A stretch of DNA of 64,000 bases from contig JAIGNY010002305.1 of assembly GCA_020152595.1 (NCBI GenBank), positions 1,642,001 through 1,706,000 of the forward strand, written 5' to 3'. Each line of letters opens with the position of its first letter. Within the stretch, counting starts at the first letter, position 1. The position numbers and the translations under genes were made by a program. Below, one piece after another: positions 26,926 through 39,289 of this stretch. Source of the stretch: Chiridota heheva (Eukaryota > Echinodermata > Holothuroidea > Apodida > Chiridotidae). A model generated the notes under the pieces. It was not told where the DNA came from, made no database searches, and saw only the letters and a program-made list of their open reading frames with translations.

Positions 26926-28070
26926 TTTGCACATGCTAATCAAATAAGTTTTCCATTTATTTTATTTTTTTAGCATTAAATGCAAATTTGCGAGAGGCAT
27001 CGGTTGATTTACATTGTTGTTTGATTTCTGTGCCAAAATTATATGAATGTAATCCAAGTTCTTGAATGAGTAAAAATTCTTTATTTTGACATTTTGTAGG
27101 TCTGGTCTAGCATATACATGAATCATTTTTACAGTCATTTTAATCACATTAACCTATTTCTACAAAACGTATTGGAAGTTGTTTGAAATACATTTTACTT
27201 TGAAATTTCTGGAGATATGGAGTTGTTTTAAATACGTGTTTGATTTGGAATTTCCGGAAATGGAATTGATGTTTTTCTTTTGTTTTCAAGTGGGTGCTAT
27301 GCTTCGTTAGCAGTTAATACTATTGTGCTACCTTCAAACTTATTAATTACACGTTGTACCAGCACATGATTTGGTCAATCTTTGATTTAGCATGATTTTA
27401 TTTTTATTTATTTGATTTTTTTGTGAAGAATTTTTAGCAAAATCATGAGGATATTTGGATGAATTTTATTTAGTTGTAGTGATGATCAGATTTTTATTCA
27501 TTTTACTTCATTTTTGAATTTTTATCCAATTACTGATTGGTAGTTTGTTTAGAATAGCTAGAAGTTGATATTTGAAAGAATGATCTATTGTTTTATTATT
27601 TGATCTATTGTTGATTTTTAATTGTATATATAAATCATTAATCATTGAAAATTAATTCAAGTAATTAGTCATTTCTACACTTTGTAGTTAGTAGAGTTTG
27701 CCTAGTTGTTATATCATAGGACTTGACCTCTTTCATTCTGGATGAAATTACGTAGTTTGCATTTACTTTTAGAAATCAATTTAGATAAAGAATTTTAAAA
27801 GATTGTATGAGATTTAGAATTGAATTTGTAGTTGATGAGTTTTCCGTAGTTTAGTTTATTACTCGCTCTTCATGGGCCAACAGAAGAAAAAAATAGCTTG
27901 ATGTTCTTTTTAGGAGGGCAAAGAATACCAGTCTGTCTGTTTTATCGGTTGTCTAGATTTATGCTCTGATAACAATGGACCCAGGGCTGAAGTTACCAGG
28001 AAAGCATGAGGCTTGTTAAAAAGGCTACTTTAGGGTAGTGTGCATTTTTTGCCCTTATGGCCTGATGTTC
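26926..28070. other. Intergenic, nothing recognised
   Basis: AT-rich, no convincing ORF. The short open frame at 26962-27147 (minus) lacks any motif. Confidence 0.5.
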
Positions 28071-28074
28071 GGAT

Positions 28075-28700
28075 CCTTTGGCCTGGTTTGTTGGCCCTAT
28101 GGCCTGGTTTGTTGGCCCTATGGCCTGGTTTGTTGGCCCTATGGCCTGGTTGTTGGGTCTATGGCCTGGTTCGTTGGCCCTATGGCCTGGTTTGTTGGCC
28201 CTATGGCCTGGTTGTTGGGTCTATGGCCTGGTTTGTTGGCCCTATGGCATGGTTGTTGGGCCTATGGCCTGGTTTGTTGGCCCTATGGCCTGGCTGTTGG
28301 GCCCCATGGCCTGGGTTCTTGGGCCCCATGGCCTGGGTTCTTGGGCCTTATGGCCTGGGTTCTTGGACCCCATGGCCTGGGTTCTTGGACCCCATGGCCT
28401 GGGTTCTTGGGCCCCATGGCCTGGGTTCTTGGGCCTTATGGCCTGGGTTCTTGGGCCCCATGGCCTGGGTTCTTGGGCCCCATGGCCTGGGTTCTTGGGC
28501 CCCATGGCCTGGGTTCTTGGGCCCCATGGCCTGGGTTCTTGGGCCTTATGGCCTGAGTTCTTGGGCCCCATGGCCTGGGTTCTTGGGGTCTATAATAAAG
28601 TTTTGGTCCCATCACATGGTTCTTAGGCCCTATGGCTTGATTCTTGAGTCCACTGGCCTGGTTCTCGAGTCCTCTGGCCTGATTTTTAAGGCCCTTTAGG
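28075..28700. repeat. 21/22-bp GC-rich minisatellite, TATGGCCTGG core
   Basis: The left half has 21-bp units (CCCTATGGCCTGGTTTGTTG) and the right half has 22-bp units (GCCCCATGGCCTGGGTTCTT). It is GC-rich in an AT-rich region. All frames are open on the plus strand (WPGLLA, GPMAWV, YGLVCW) and one on the minus, because the period is not a codon multiple or lacks stops. Not coding on this evidence. Confidence 0.96.
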
Positions 28701-30190
28701 ATGGTTCTGGAGCCCTCATTTCGGATCTGTTAGTTCTAAGGGTTGTAAATTGAACAGGAAATTCTTTTGATCTGTTAACTCCATTGTGGATCCATCTATA
28801 TTGCTGTTTCATAATTTAAACAGTTTTCTGAAATTAAAATTGAATTGTTAGGGTTTTTTTGACTATTGCTTTACATTTTTGATAAGAAGTGGTGGCATTT
28901 AGTTGATTTTCAGGATCAATTTTGAAGCCAATAAAGCAATTTACCTATCAATCAATCAGATTTTTATATAGAATTAAGAATTATATTTATTATTCATCGA
29001 AGACAAATTTTTTACTTGTTTTTAAAGTCATTCTTTAAAATGGCTATACTTCACAAATATGGTGGAGAGTGTCTAAACACTTTGCAATTTTGTTATTGCA
29101 TGATATTTCTGGCAAATTTTTCTTTCTATGTTTCATGTATGTGTGTATGTGAAAAAAAGTTGTTATATTGTGATATTTATTGTCAACATATCTTTAAAGT
29201 GACCCAGTGTTGGCCATTGTTATTTAACTAGATTGTCACTCTCTGACAGGACTTCATTGTCATTTGTGTGTGTGACATGACCCTATTGTTAGCCCTTTCT
29301 GATTGGCCCTTTGTTATCATGACCAACACAGGTCTTTTGTCTGGGGTGTATTATTAATGGCTATCCCTTTTGTGTGTGTGTGTGGTGGGTGGTTTGTCAC
29401 CCCTCTCTGTGATCCCCCCTTTTCACATTTTGAGTGAATGGTTTTTCTCTACAACGAACATGTTTTAGCTTTTGTGCCTTGAAAGGTAAATATTCTATAT
29501 TATTGCTCTTTTTAGAACTTTAAAAACCAGTATTACATCATTCCATTGTAATCCATTATTTATCTTGAAGAAACCCTGTACCAGTTTGTTTGTGTTACAT
29601 TTGAATCTTATGAGTATTTATTAGCATAAATTAGCATATTCATATTTTTAAGTATATTTATTCGCATTAATTATTTTGGTGTATTTGCTGAGTGCGTTTG
29701 CTCTGCTGCGTGTTGAGAATATTGGATTGTAGTTTTAGGTGAAAAAAGTATAAAATTTCGTGTTTTTTTGATCATGTTTGTAAAAAAGAAAATTAATTCT
29801 TTCATGTTATATAAGATATCAATTATCAAAAGCTGACAATTTTTTTCTACACTTGTAAAATTACTTGCAATTTCAAATGCTTTTTAAGTTATCTGCAATG
29901 TTACATATGTTTTACCGCTTGCTTTTTATCAGGTTTATGTTCAAAGTGTACTTTTCTTTGGTGTGCATATTTGTATAAATTAGAAGTGATGAAGTTTTGA
30001 GCGAACCAATTTTTTTCTCTCCCGATTTAAGAGTTGAATGGTGTTATATTGTAGTAAAGGAACTGAAGTGAGGTGATTACGTGAACTGTTTCAGATATTT
30101 TATTTTTGTTTGTAATTGGTTAGTACCTCTGGAGCAAGTGGACATTTTCTGCATTTTGATGAAATTCGTGAAGTTTTTGTTAACTTTAAT
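28701..30190. other. Intergenic, nothing recognised
   Basis: AT-rich. An AATAAA occurs near 28930. Short T/G-rich stretches. No gene-like pattern. Confidence 0.5.
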
Positions 30191-30194
30191 AATC

Positions 30195-31412
30195 ACATGC
30201 TGTGCTAACTGGCTCCTGCTGAGCTAACTGGTTCCTGCTGAGCTAACTGGCTCCTGCTGAGCTAACTGACTCCTGCTGAGCTAACTGGCTCCTGCTGAGC
30301 TAACTGGCTCCTGCTGAGCTAAATGGCTCCTGCTGAGCTAAATGGCTCCTGCTGAGCTAACTGGCTCCTGCTGAGCTAACTGGCTCCTGCTGAGCTAACT
30401 GGCTCCTGATGAGCTAACTGGCTCCTGCTGAGCTAACTGGCTCCTGCTGAGCTAACTGGCTCCTGCTGAGCTAAATGGCTCCTGCTGAGCTAAATGGCTC
30501 ATGCTGAGCTAACTGGCTCCTGCTGAGCTAACTGGCTTCTGCCGAGCTAACTGGCTCCTGCCGAGCTAACTGGCTCCTGCCGAGCTAATTGGCTCATGCC
30601 GTGCTAATTGGCTCATGCTGTGCTAACTTGCTCATGCTGAGCTAACTGGCTCCTGCTGAGCTAACTGGCTCATGCTGTGCTAACTGGCTCATGTTGTGCT
30701 AACTGACCCATGCTGTGCTAACTGGCTCATGCTGTGCTAACTGGCTCCTATTGAGCTAACTGGCTCCTGTTGAGCTAACTGGCTCCTGCTGAGCTAACTG
30801 GCTCATGCTGTGCTAAGTGGCTCATGCTGTGCTAAGTGGCTCCTGCTGAGCTAACTGGCTCATGCTGAGCTAACTGGCTCATGCTGAGCTAACTGGCTCA
30901 TGCTGTGCTAAGTGGTTCCTGTTGTGCTAACTGGCTCCTGCTGAGCTAACTGGCTCCTGCTGAGCTAGCTGGCGCATGCTGAGCTAACTGGGTCATGCTG
31001 AGCTAAGTGGCTCATGCTGGGCTAAGTGGCTCATGCTGTGCTAAGTGGCTCCTGTTGAGCTAACTGGCTCCTGCTGAGCTAACTGGCTCCTGCTGAACTA
31101 ACTGGCTCCTGCTGAGCTAACTGGCTCCTGCTGAACTAACTGGCTCCTGCTGAGCTATTAACTGGCTCATGCTGTGCTAAGTGGCTTCTGCTGAGCTAAC
31201 TGGCTCCTGCTGAGCTATTAACTGGCTCATGCTGTGCTAAGTGACTCCTGTTGAGCTAACTGGCTCCTGCTGAGCTAACTGGCTCATGCTGTTCTAACTA
31301 GCTCATGCTGAACTAAGTGGCTCCTGCTGAGCTAATAACCGGCTCATGCTGTGCTAAGTGGCTCCTGCTGTACTAACTGGCTCCTGCTGAGCTAGCTGGC
31401 TCATGCTGTCTC
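30195..31412. repeat. 19-bp minisatellite, about 63 copies
   Basis: The unit is GCTAACTGGCTCCTGCTGA. Variants (CATGCTGTG, AAGTGG) cluster in the right half, so the array has at least two sub-families. It is GC-richer than its surroundings. Confidence 0.97.
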
Positions 31413-33220
31413 TTTGTTAGAATGTTGTGCAGATCAATCTTAGGAAAGCATTTGCTTGTCATGAAAAATAAGAGGTTGATCTGCTGTTGTATGTATATAG
31501 GATATATTCTCTGTTACAGAAAAGGAAAAGAAACACACTAGCTATGTTCTTTTACAAAACTACAAAAAATGCACTTTTAACGGTCGATATATCAGGATCA
31601 CAATTTATTTTTGCGTTTACTATTTAGAATAATCTTTTTTATTGTAGAGGTTGTATTTGGGAAGAATGTTGAAATATTTAATTATGGAATTTATGCTTCA
31701 TAATATTGATAAATTTGTTTATTTTTCAGCCTATTCAATTCCTGCCTTTTCTTGCAATTAAAGCGGCATTTGTGTTATAGTACAATTTCTTGGGGTTTTG
31801 AAGCTTATATTACTCTGTGCTATAGAAGAAAGAGCTTAAAGTAGTATCAGATGATTTGGCTGATGTAAAACTTTATAAAAGTTACCCAGTGCACATTGCG
31901 TATAGAGTTTAAGTATTTATTCAACAAAAGTGTCATTATTACGTTTATAGTTCTTTGTAGACAGTGAATCCATCATAACATCGTTATAGAATTTCAAATT
32001 TGTAATTAATTCATTTGTAAGTTATTAAAGGCATAGCAAGGGTTTAAGCGGAAACTGCATTTTGTAGTCAATTTTGAGGATTGTAGAGGGGTATTAAACA
32101 AAAGAGATTAGATTTGATTCAGGTTTCACTCTCGATTCATGGTTGCAGTCAATTGATGTCTCTGAGTTAGGAAATAGGCCACACCCACTATAGCAACATG
32201 GTAACTAGGTGGGGCAAACAAACCTCAAAGCCACAATCGTGCATGACCAATGCATTGACATTAGGATGTTCATGTGGTCTGCTGCAAGCTGTGATCCATT
32301 TATGGCACTTCTCTGGATCTTTTTTTAGCAAAAGGAATAAACAAAATTCTGTTTGCTAGCCGTTCTGGGTGAAGGGAATCGGATTTACAAAGCCCGTAGC
32401 GGGTCCTTTATGTGCAACTTTTATTCACCATTTTGTCGTCACTCAGTCTGTGCGCAGTAATTTGTTTTGTACAGTATATTGCATTGACTGCATGAGCATG
32501 CGCTGCCAGCTAGCTGTACTGTACCAGTACCACATAGGATTTTTGCCCCACCTAGATATGCAGACTTTGTTGCTAGGCAAATCCGTGTGGTGATGGTTGA
32601 AAAAGCTGTTAATCAACTAGCTCAAGAGAGGTTAATTCAGGTTTGTACTTGATTCAGTTTTGCACCTGATTCAGGTTTGCACTTTTGATTCGGGTATACT
32701 CTCAGTTTACACCCTTGGTTGCACCATTGTACATACGTCCAGTAAGGACCTGGATTTGATAGTCAATCTAAGGTTGCACCTGAATCTTAGTTGGAGATTT
32801 GATATCCCTATAAGCCTGTCTGTATTTCCTTACCTCGTTACAAATGACCATGTACAAACCTCCTCTGCTTAAATAGTACTTGAGTCGGTTGTTATTATGC
32901 ATATGGTGTACATCGCATTATAGTTTATTTAACCATCTCAAAACCTTTCAATTGTCAAATTTTACCCGCATACAAAGTGAAATATTGTATCATTTTGTTT
33001 GCAAATTTGTATCAAGAATCGCTCTTTCATATGTGTATAGTGAATTGCTTTTACTGCTTCATGCATATTCAACAGTTGGTTTTAATGTCTGACGTAAGGT
33101 GTTTTGAGGATCGAGTATGCTTTGATTAGTGGATGGAAAATATCTCTTTTTCTCTGGCAGCTCCCATGTGTTTACATGAATAATTTAGTGTCACTGATAT
33201 TCATTTCGATTGAATTAATT
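31413..33220. other. Intergenic with a possible foldback element at about 32168-32600
   Basis: ACTAGGTGGGGCAAA near 32208 is repeated inverted as TTTTGCCCCACCTAG near 32540. Both are flanked by CCACAC and TAGCAAC motifs in mirrored order, suggesting imperfect TIRs of a roughly 430-bp element. Repeated CTGATTCAGGTTTGCAC-like phrases occur at 32115 and 32640-32700. No gene. Confidence 0.4.
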
Positions 33221-33850
33221 AGGGTGTGAATATTCATATTGTTCACAGTGAATATTCATTTGACGTTACCATATTTAACATTAAAAAATATTCATTTGGT
33301 TAACATTGAATATTCATGTAATTAATATAGAATATTCATGTCATCAATGTTGAATATTTATGTTATTAATCTTGAATATTCATGTAATTAATGTTGAATA
33401 TTCATGTAATTAATGTTGAATATTTATGTAATTAATGTTAAATATTCATGTAATTTAACATTGAATATTTATGTAATTAATGCTGAATATTCATATCATT
33501 TACATTGAATATTTATGTCATTAATGTTGAATAGTCATGTAATGTTGAATATTCATATAATTAACATTGGATATAATGTAATTATCATGGAATATTCATG
33601 TAGTTAATGTTGAATATTTATATAATTAACATTAAATATACATGTAATTATCATGGAATATTTTTGTAGTCATGTTAAATATTCATATAATTAACATTGA
33701 TACACATGTAATTATCATTGAATATTCATGTAATTAATGTTGAATATTCATGTAATTTAACATGAAATCTTTATTTAGTTTACTGAATATTCATGTATTA
33801 CCATTGAATTTTGATTTAGTTTACTGAATATTCATTTAGTTAACTATGAA
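33220..33850. repeat. Degenerate 21-23 bp AT-rich minisatellite
   Basis: About 27 diverged copies of TTGAATATTCATGTAATTAA. Length and sequence vary more than in the other arrays, so it is probably older. Confidence 0.9.
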
Positions 33851-34299
33851 TAATTCTTTTGTTTTAATAGTGCATGTTGCTCTGATAGATTTGTAGAAAA
33901 AATATGTGAGGTATTTGTGAATTATTGGCTTCCATTTGAGAATTTCAGCATTTTTACAAAGTATGAGAGTGCATGAGAAAGTTTATTTCCTTAAAATAAG
34001 CCCTCAAACAAACAAAACTAAAAATAAACTATTTTTGCAAGAGATTAAAACCTTTTCACGGTAATGTTTGCAGTTAAAAGAACGTTTTTGTATGTAATAA
34101 ATGATTTATGGAGGAAGGTCAAGTGTGCCAATGATTGTTGTTTTGGGATATTTTTGTTAGAACTGAGTTTTCCACCAAAGGAGAGAATTTCAGATATTAA
34201 AAGCTGCCCTCTAGATATAACTACTGGGATATAGGTTCATTTTGACCTGGTATGTGACATCAATATTATCCCCCAAACAGGTATATGTGTTGTAGAGTG

Positions 34300-34870
34300 T
34301 ACTACAAAATACACTTATTCTGGTCAATGTTCGGTAGGATTGCCAGGAAATTGACCAGAAAGTGGTCAAACATTTCCCAAGTTTACATGTTTTTGAGGAT
34401 GGATGCTTGCTGTAAGTTTACTTTAAGTACACTTATTCTGGTTAATATTTGGTAGGTTTGCTAGGAAATTGACCAAAAAGTGGTCAAACATTTCCCAAGT
34501 TTACATGTTTTGGGGATAACACTGAAATGATGCTTGCTGTAAGTTTACTTTAGGTACACTTATTCTGGTTAATATTTGGTAGGTTTGCGAGAAAATTGAC
34601 CAAAAAGTGGTCAAACATTTTACAAGTTTACATGTTTTTGGGGGTAACACTGAAATGATGCTTGCTGTAAGTTTACTTTAGGTACACTTATTCTGGTTAA
34701 TATTTGGTAGGTTTGCAAAGAAATTGACCAAAAAGTGGTCAAACATTTCACAAGTTTACATGTTTTTGGGGGTAACACTGAAATGATGCTTGCTGTAAGT
34801 TTACTTTAGGTACACTTATTCTGGGTAATATTTGGTAGGTTTGCGAGAAAATTGACCTGAAAGTGTTTTT
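34300..34870. repeat. 124-129 bp tandem repeat, about 4.6 copies
   Basis: The unit contains TACACTTATTCTGGTTAATA, TTGACCAAAAAGTGGTCAAA (a palindromic stretch) and GATGCTTGCTGTAAGTTTAC. Starts are near 34309, 34429, 34553, 34682 and 34811. Confidence 0.95.
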
Positions 34871-35115
34871 TGTTAAGTTGAGTGTGCATGCTTATTTATC
34901 ATACTTAATATAATACTCAGGACCATGATATGTTACCAGATGTGGTTGGCAGATTAAGAGAGATTTTAAAAGTGGGGTGTTGCGTTGGTTTGTTGCGTTG
35001 GTTTGTTCGTTTGTTTGTTGTGTCACAAGGTAGATAATGATAGATTGATGTTTGGTCCATGGTTTGAAGGTCACAAGGTAGATGATAATATTGATTGTTT
35101 CAGATGTTTGAATGT

Positions 35116-35228
35116 ACTCCATGGTTTGAGGGATACTCTACCATAGCAAGTATTATATGGTTTGAGGGATACTCTACCATAGCAAGTATTATATGGTTTG
35201 AGGGATACTCTACCATAGCACGTATTAC
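35116..35228. repeat. 36-bp tandem repeat, three copies
   Basis: ATGGTTTGAGGGATACTCTA then CCATAGCAAGTATTAT, three times. The preceding 35030-35110 has related ATGGTTTGAAGGTCACAAGG sequence. Confidence 0.93.
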
Positions 35229-36215
35229 CTGAGAGGATCATACTCGTACTTGTTATTCCATCATGATGAATAACTTGAGCTATTAATTTTCAGTCTTTTG
35301 CACATAAATTATCTGAGAATTAATAATTCACATCCTTTGCAATTCCCAATGAATACTCTGCTCGGGATTACACACATTGTCTGGCCCCGTAGAAACCCCT
35401 ATCCACAGTAACATGATGGCTCTTCAAAAGAGTTTCATTGTTTGCATGATAGGGAATGTAATAGCTGGCATGTAAACACACTGGAGTTATCTGTGATGGG
35501 TTTCTTGATTGCTTTTAGCAGTCTAAAAGCCATACCCGCAGATATAAGAGGTTGCTGCTGGTGAAAAGTCTTACAAATTGTAGCGAGATTTGGATGTGTT
35601 GATGCGTACAAGTATCCATGAGTTAATTGTATGGGATAGTTAGTTACATGAGTGGTTCATGGAATCGTGTATTTCAAACTAGGATAATATTTCAGACAGA
35701 CTCAAAGTCTGCCAAATAAATTTTTTGTTTAATAACCAGCTCCTTTGGTCTGAAGATTAATAATGTCTTAGGAATCAAAAGCTCAAACAAGACATTAAAA
35801 TGTATAAATTTGGAAAAAATTACCTCAAATTTTGTCAAAGTGGCTAAGCTCCACGCCCCGGAACATCTCTGGCATAACATACACTTTCGAGACTGGCCTT
35901 GATAGGTCAACTTTTATGGTATAAGTAATCATTGATTTACATTATGTTAGGTGACCTTTGACCTCCATTTTGGCACATGGTTTAGCATTTTGTTTCCCTG
36001 TTCATTCTTTAACTCTCCAGTGGCATTTTCGTTAGTTTACTTAGTATACTGAGCCATGGTGTATTGTTTGTTGTGCAATATCTTAGCAATAGCCAATTAG
36101 AAATTGAAAAATTATGCAAATTAACCTGTAGATGTTTTGGTGGATGATGGGAAGGCCTTTTTGTACCAACCAAGAGGGACGACAAGGGAGCTCATATTTG
36201 AACATGATGTTAGGA

Positions 36216-36454
36216 AGCAGCTTCTATTTTCAAAATGGATTTCTATTGTCAGAATGGACTGGAGTAAAACCTTCACATTACCAATATACTCCTTTTTTGG
36301 TACTTAATCAACTCTGTACCAGAACAGCAAACAAAGATTTTGCTAGCTATTCTGGTACAGAGTTTGTTAAGCACCAAAAAAAGGGTATTATGGTAATGTG
36401 AAGGCTTAAGTCCAATCCATTTTGACAATAGAAATCCATTTTGAAAATAGAAGC
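36216..36454. mobile_element. Palindromic foldback MITE with 8-bp target duplication
   Basis: The two halves are nearly perfect reverse complements. The left arm has CTTCTATTTTCAAAATGGAT, CCTTCACATTACCA and CTCTGTACCAGAA; the right arm has the same in inverted order, ending ATCCATTTTGAAAATAGAAG. The loop is only a few dozen bases. TGTTAGGA flanks both sides (36208-36215 and 36455-36462). An 8-bp duplication suggests a hAT-like mobiliser; no transposase is present. RNA across it would form a hairpin of over 100 bp. Confidence 0.9.
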
Positions 36455-36544
36455 TGTTAGGACTATCATTTTGATATAGGAAATAAAGGGGTAGACAGAC
36501 TTTTTGAATGTTATGATGTTTAACGATTTGTGGGATCAGGGATA

Positions 36545-37465
36545 TGGTAGATCACTGATCCATTTGACGAATGGTTCTGATGATCCATTTGATAAATTGT
36601 TCTGATGATCCATTTCAATATTTTTATAATCTTATTTTAATGGTTCTTATGACCCATGTGAGGAGTGGTCTGGATGATCTATGCAATGAATGGTTCTGAT
36701 GATCTATTTGATTAGTTCTGATGATCTATTTGATTGGTTCTGATGATCTATTTGATTGGTTCTGATGATCTATTTGATTAGTTCTGATGATCTATTTGGT
36801 TCAGATGATCCATTTGATTGCTTCGGATTATCTATTTGATTGGTTCGGATTATCTATTTGATTGGTTCGGATTATCTATTTGATTGGTTCTGATGATCTA
36901 TTTGATTAGTTCTGATGATCTATTTGATTGGTTCGGATTATCTAATTGATTGGTTCTGATGATATATTTGATTGGTTCTGATTTATTATTTGATTGGTTC
37001 GGATGATATATTTGATTGGTTCGAATGATCTATTTGATTGGTTCTGATGATCTATTTGATTGATTCTGATGATCTATTTGATTGGTTCAGATGATCTATT
37101 TGATTGGTTCTGATGATCTATTTGATTGGTTCTGATGATCTATTTGATTGGTTCAGATGATCTATTTGATTGGTTCTGATGATCTATTTGATTGGTTCTG
37201 ATGATCTATTTGATTGGTTCAGATGATCTTTTTGAAGGTTTTGATGATTCATTCAATGAATGGTTCTGATGATGTATATGAATTGTTCTGATGATCCATT
37301 AGATATGATCTATTTGATTGGTTCAGATGATCTTTTCATTCATTCAATGAATGGTTCTGATGATGTATTTGAATGGTTGTGGTGATCCATTAGATCTGAT
37401 TGATCTGTTCTCGATGAACGGTTCTGATGATCCATTCGATGAACGGTTCTGATGATCCATTCGAT
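36545..37465. repeat. 22-bp minisatellite, TGATCTATTTGATTGGTTC
   Basis: About 38 units of GATCTATTTGATTGGTTCTG plus AT. The right edge changes to CGATGAACGGTTCTGATGAT-type units. A/G variants are grouped in runs. Confidence 0.95.
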
Positions 37466-38439
37466 GAATGGTTCTTCTGTTGATCCATACTCTCTGGAAA
37501 GGGAGTACAGAGAATCAGAAAGACATGTGATACTGCTCAATGACACAAACCCTCTCTCTGATCCATTAAAAGTAACCATTTGTGGGAATGATAAAACACG
37601 ATGGATGGGTTGCAGTTTAGTGCAAGACTTTAGGTGGGGGTGGGGGAAATGTAGCCATACTCCTAAGCAGCTGATGCAATCTATTGCCCTAAATTTGAGG
37701 AAGTATTGTCTCATTTAACATGACTTTCTTGTAAATATCTGCCTTTTTCAAATGTAATCCCGTGACACACAATTTGTCATCTTGAAAATAGCTGAAGGAC
37801 AATATGTTCAGTGTGACATAAGGGGTTGTATCCTAGCAGACAAATTGAGAAAATGTTATTGCTAAAACAGGTAGAGTTTACATGAAATAGAAGTTTGTTT
37901 GTGAATTATATCATAAAACAACAAAACGGTAACACTTGCGCATACAAGTGTTTTCTGTGATCATTTGATTTCATTTCCCTTCCCGTCAACCATCTAACAT
38001 AATAAAACCACTTGTGTGTAATCAGAAATTGAATACTGTTTGTATATTAACTCTTTAGAAAGAAATCTGTAATGTTTCCATATTTTTCTGTATACATTGT
38101 ACATTTTTGAGCTTGAGTGAAACATTAAGAATGAAAATTTGAATTAAAAAAAAAAAGCCATAGGGGAGAAAAAAGATAGAGTAGATTTATACTTAGCAAT
38201 AGGATTGTTCCTGGGGTAGAAATTGTAGAAGTTTTGAGAGAAGATGTTGAGATTTTTGTGTAGTTTCTTGAAATGATGGCATTTTAGATATATTTCACCT
38301 GAGTTGGTACAGGGCACAATTAAGAAAATATATTCATATTTTAATGGCAAGAACTTTTGTTTTGTTATCTTTTTTGTACTTATTTTTGTCTGTTGTAACA
38401 AGTTCCTCACATGAAGCAATGGTGACTCCCCCGGGTCAT

Positions 38440-38742
38440 GATATAACAGAATGTAACAAGATGATGGGGTAAGAAAGGTTCACATACTCGTCCCGTAACC
38501 GAGCTGTTTGTTGGGCACCACTGATGACTTTCTGATAAGTTCTCACCACTTCTCACGGTTCTCCGATGCTCTCTGGAATGTGTCGAAGCTCAACCCGGGT
38601 TCACTCTCTGATGTTATCCTCCCATCTTTTCCTTTGCCCGCCTCTTTCTGATTCCTGGCAAGATACCCTGCAGGATTATCTGTCAGGCCAGTTACTCTAG
38701 AGGCATGTCCATACATCTTAACTTCTGCCTTTTTTTTTTTTT
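38440..38742 (-). mobile_element. RTE-like LINE 3' tail
   Basis: Minus-strand translation gives KMYGHASRVTGL, QKEAGKGKDGR, LSFDTFQRASENREKW and, after a stop, ELIRKSSVVPNKQLGYGTSM. This resembles the end of RTE-type ORF2 (the GH-xR, K-RGRP, A-DR-KWR and VRKSSVVP-like blocks). 5'-truncated next to a T run at 38730-38746. Confidence 0.6.
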
Positions 38743-38747
38743 TTTTA

Positions 38748-39180
38748 CAGTTCACAGATCTTCAAAGGTTAGTCACCCCATGCAAGCATACTCAGCTGCT
38801 AAGGAAGCATTCGACCCACCCTCACCTACCCCTGCCCAGACCTACCCTCCCACAACTTACATTGACATCACACAACTCTTATCCTCCCACATCCACGACC
38901 TCTAGCAAACCTGACTGGGACACAAACTCCACACTACTTACCTACTATACTTATTACCCAGACAACCCACCTTCCTGTAAAGACAAAATTAACATCACCC
39001 CCTCAGAATTGGTCACATTCCCTTCCATTAATGGTCCCCTCCACTCTGCAATAGTATCAACCTGTTCGGTTCCATCACCAAGCTCTTTAGAAAAACTCAC
39101 CCTTCCTGCATCACATCAACTACGACAATAAAATCTGCCCCCCCCCCCCTCCCCTCATACAATCTTATCCATCTCACTAC
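38748..39180. other. C-rich, A-poor segment of unknown nature
   Basis: Composition differs sharply from both sides: CA/CCT-rich on the plus strand with a C run at 39138-39150. Two overlapping plus-strand ORFs (66 and 89 aa, Thr/Ser/Pro-rich) have no recognisable motif. A T-tract plus ACAG (38730-38749) looks like a splice acceptor, but no donor or family match supports an exon. Confidence 0.45.
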
Positions 39181-39289
39181 CTACCCTTTCCTTTCTCATC
39201 CGCTGATCTAATTTAACCTTTGTTCATTGATGGACGTTCCTAACATGTAGAGGTAGATGTCTCTATTATTGGAGGGAATAAATGTCTTT

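Noticed and set aside
28038-28699. ORFs of 172-219 aa rich in Trp, Pro, Gly and Leu
   Set aside because: 21/22-bp repeat without stops in any plus-strand frame; no gene context.
38705-39131. Possible plus-strand exon after a T tract and ACAG at 38749
   Set aside because: No donor, no recognisable protein family, and the T tract is explained as the edge of an RTE-like LINE tail.
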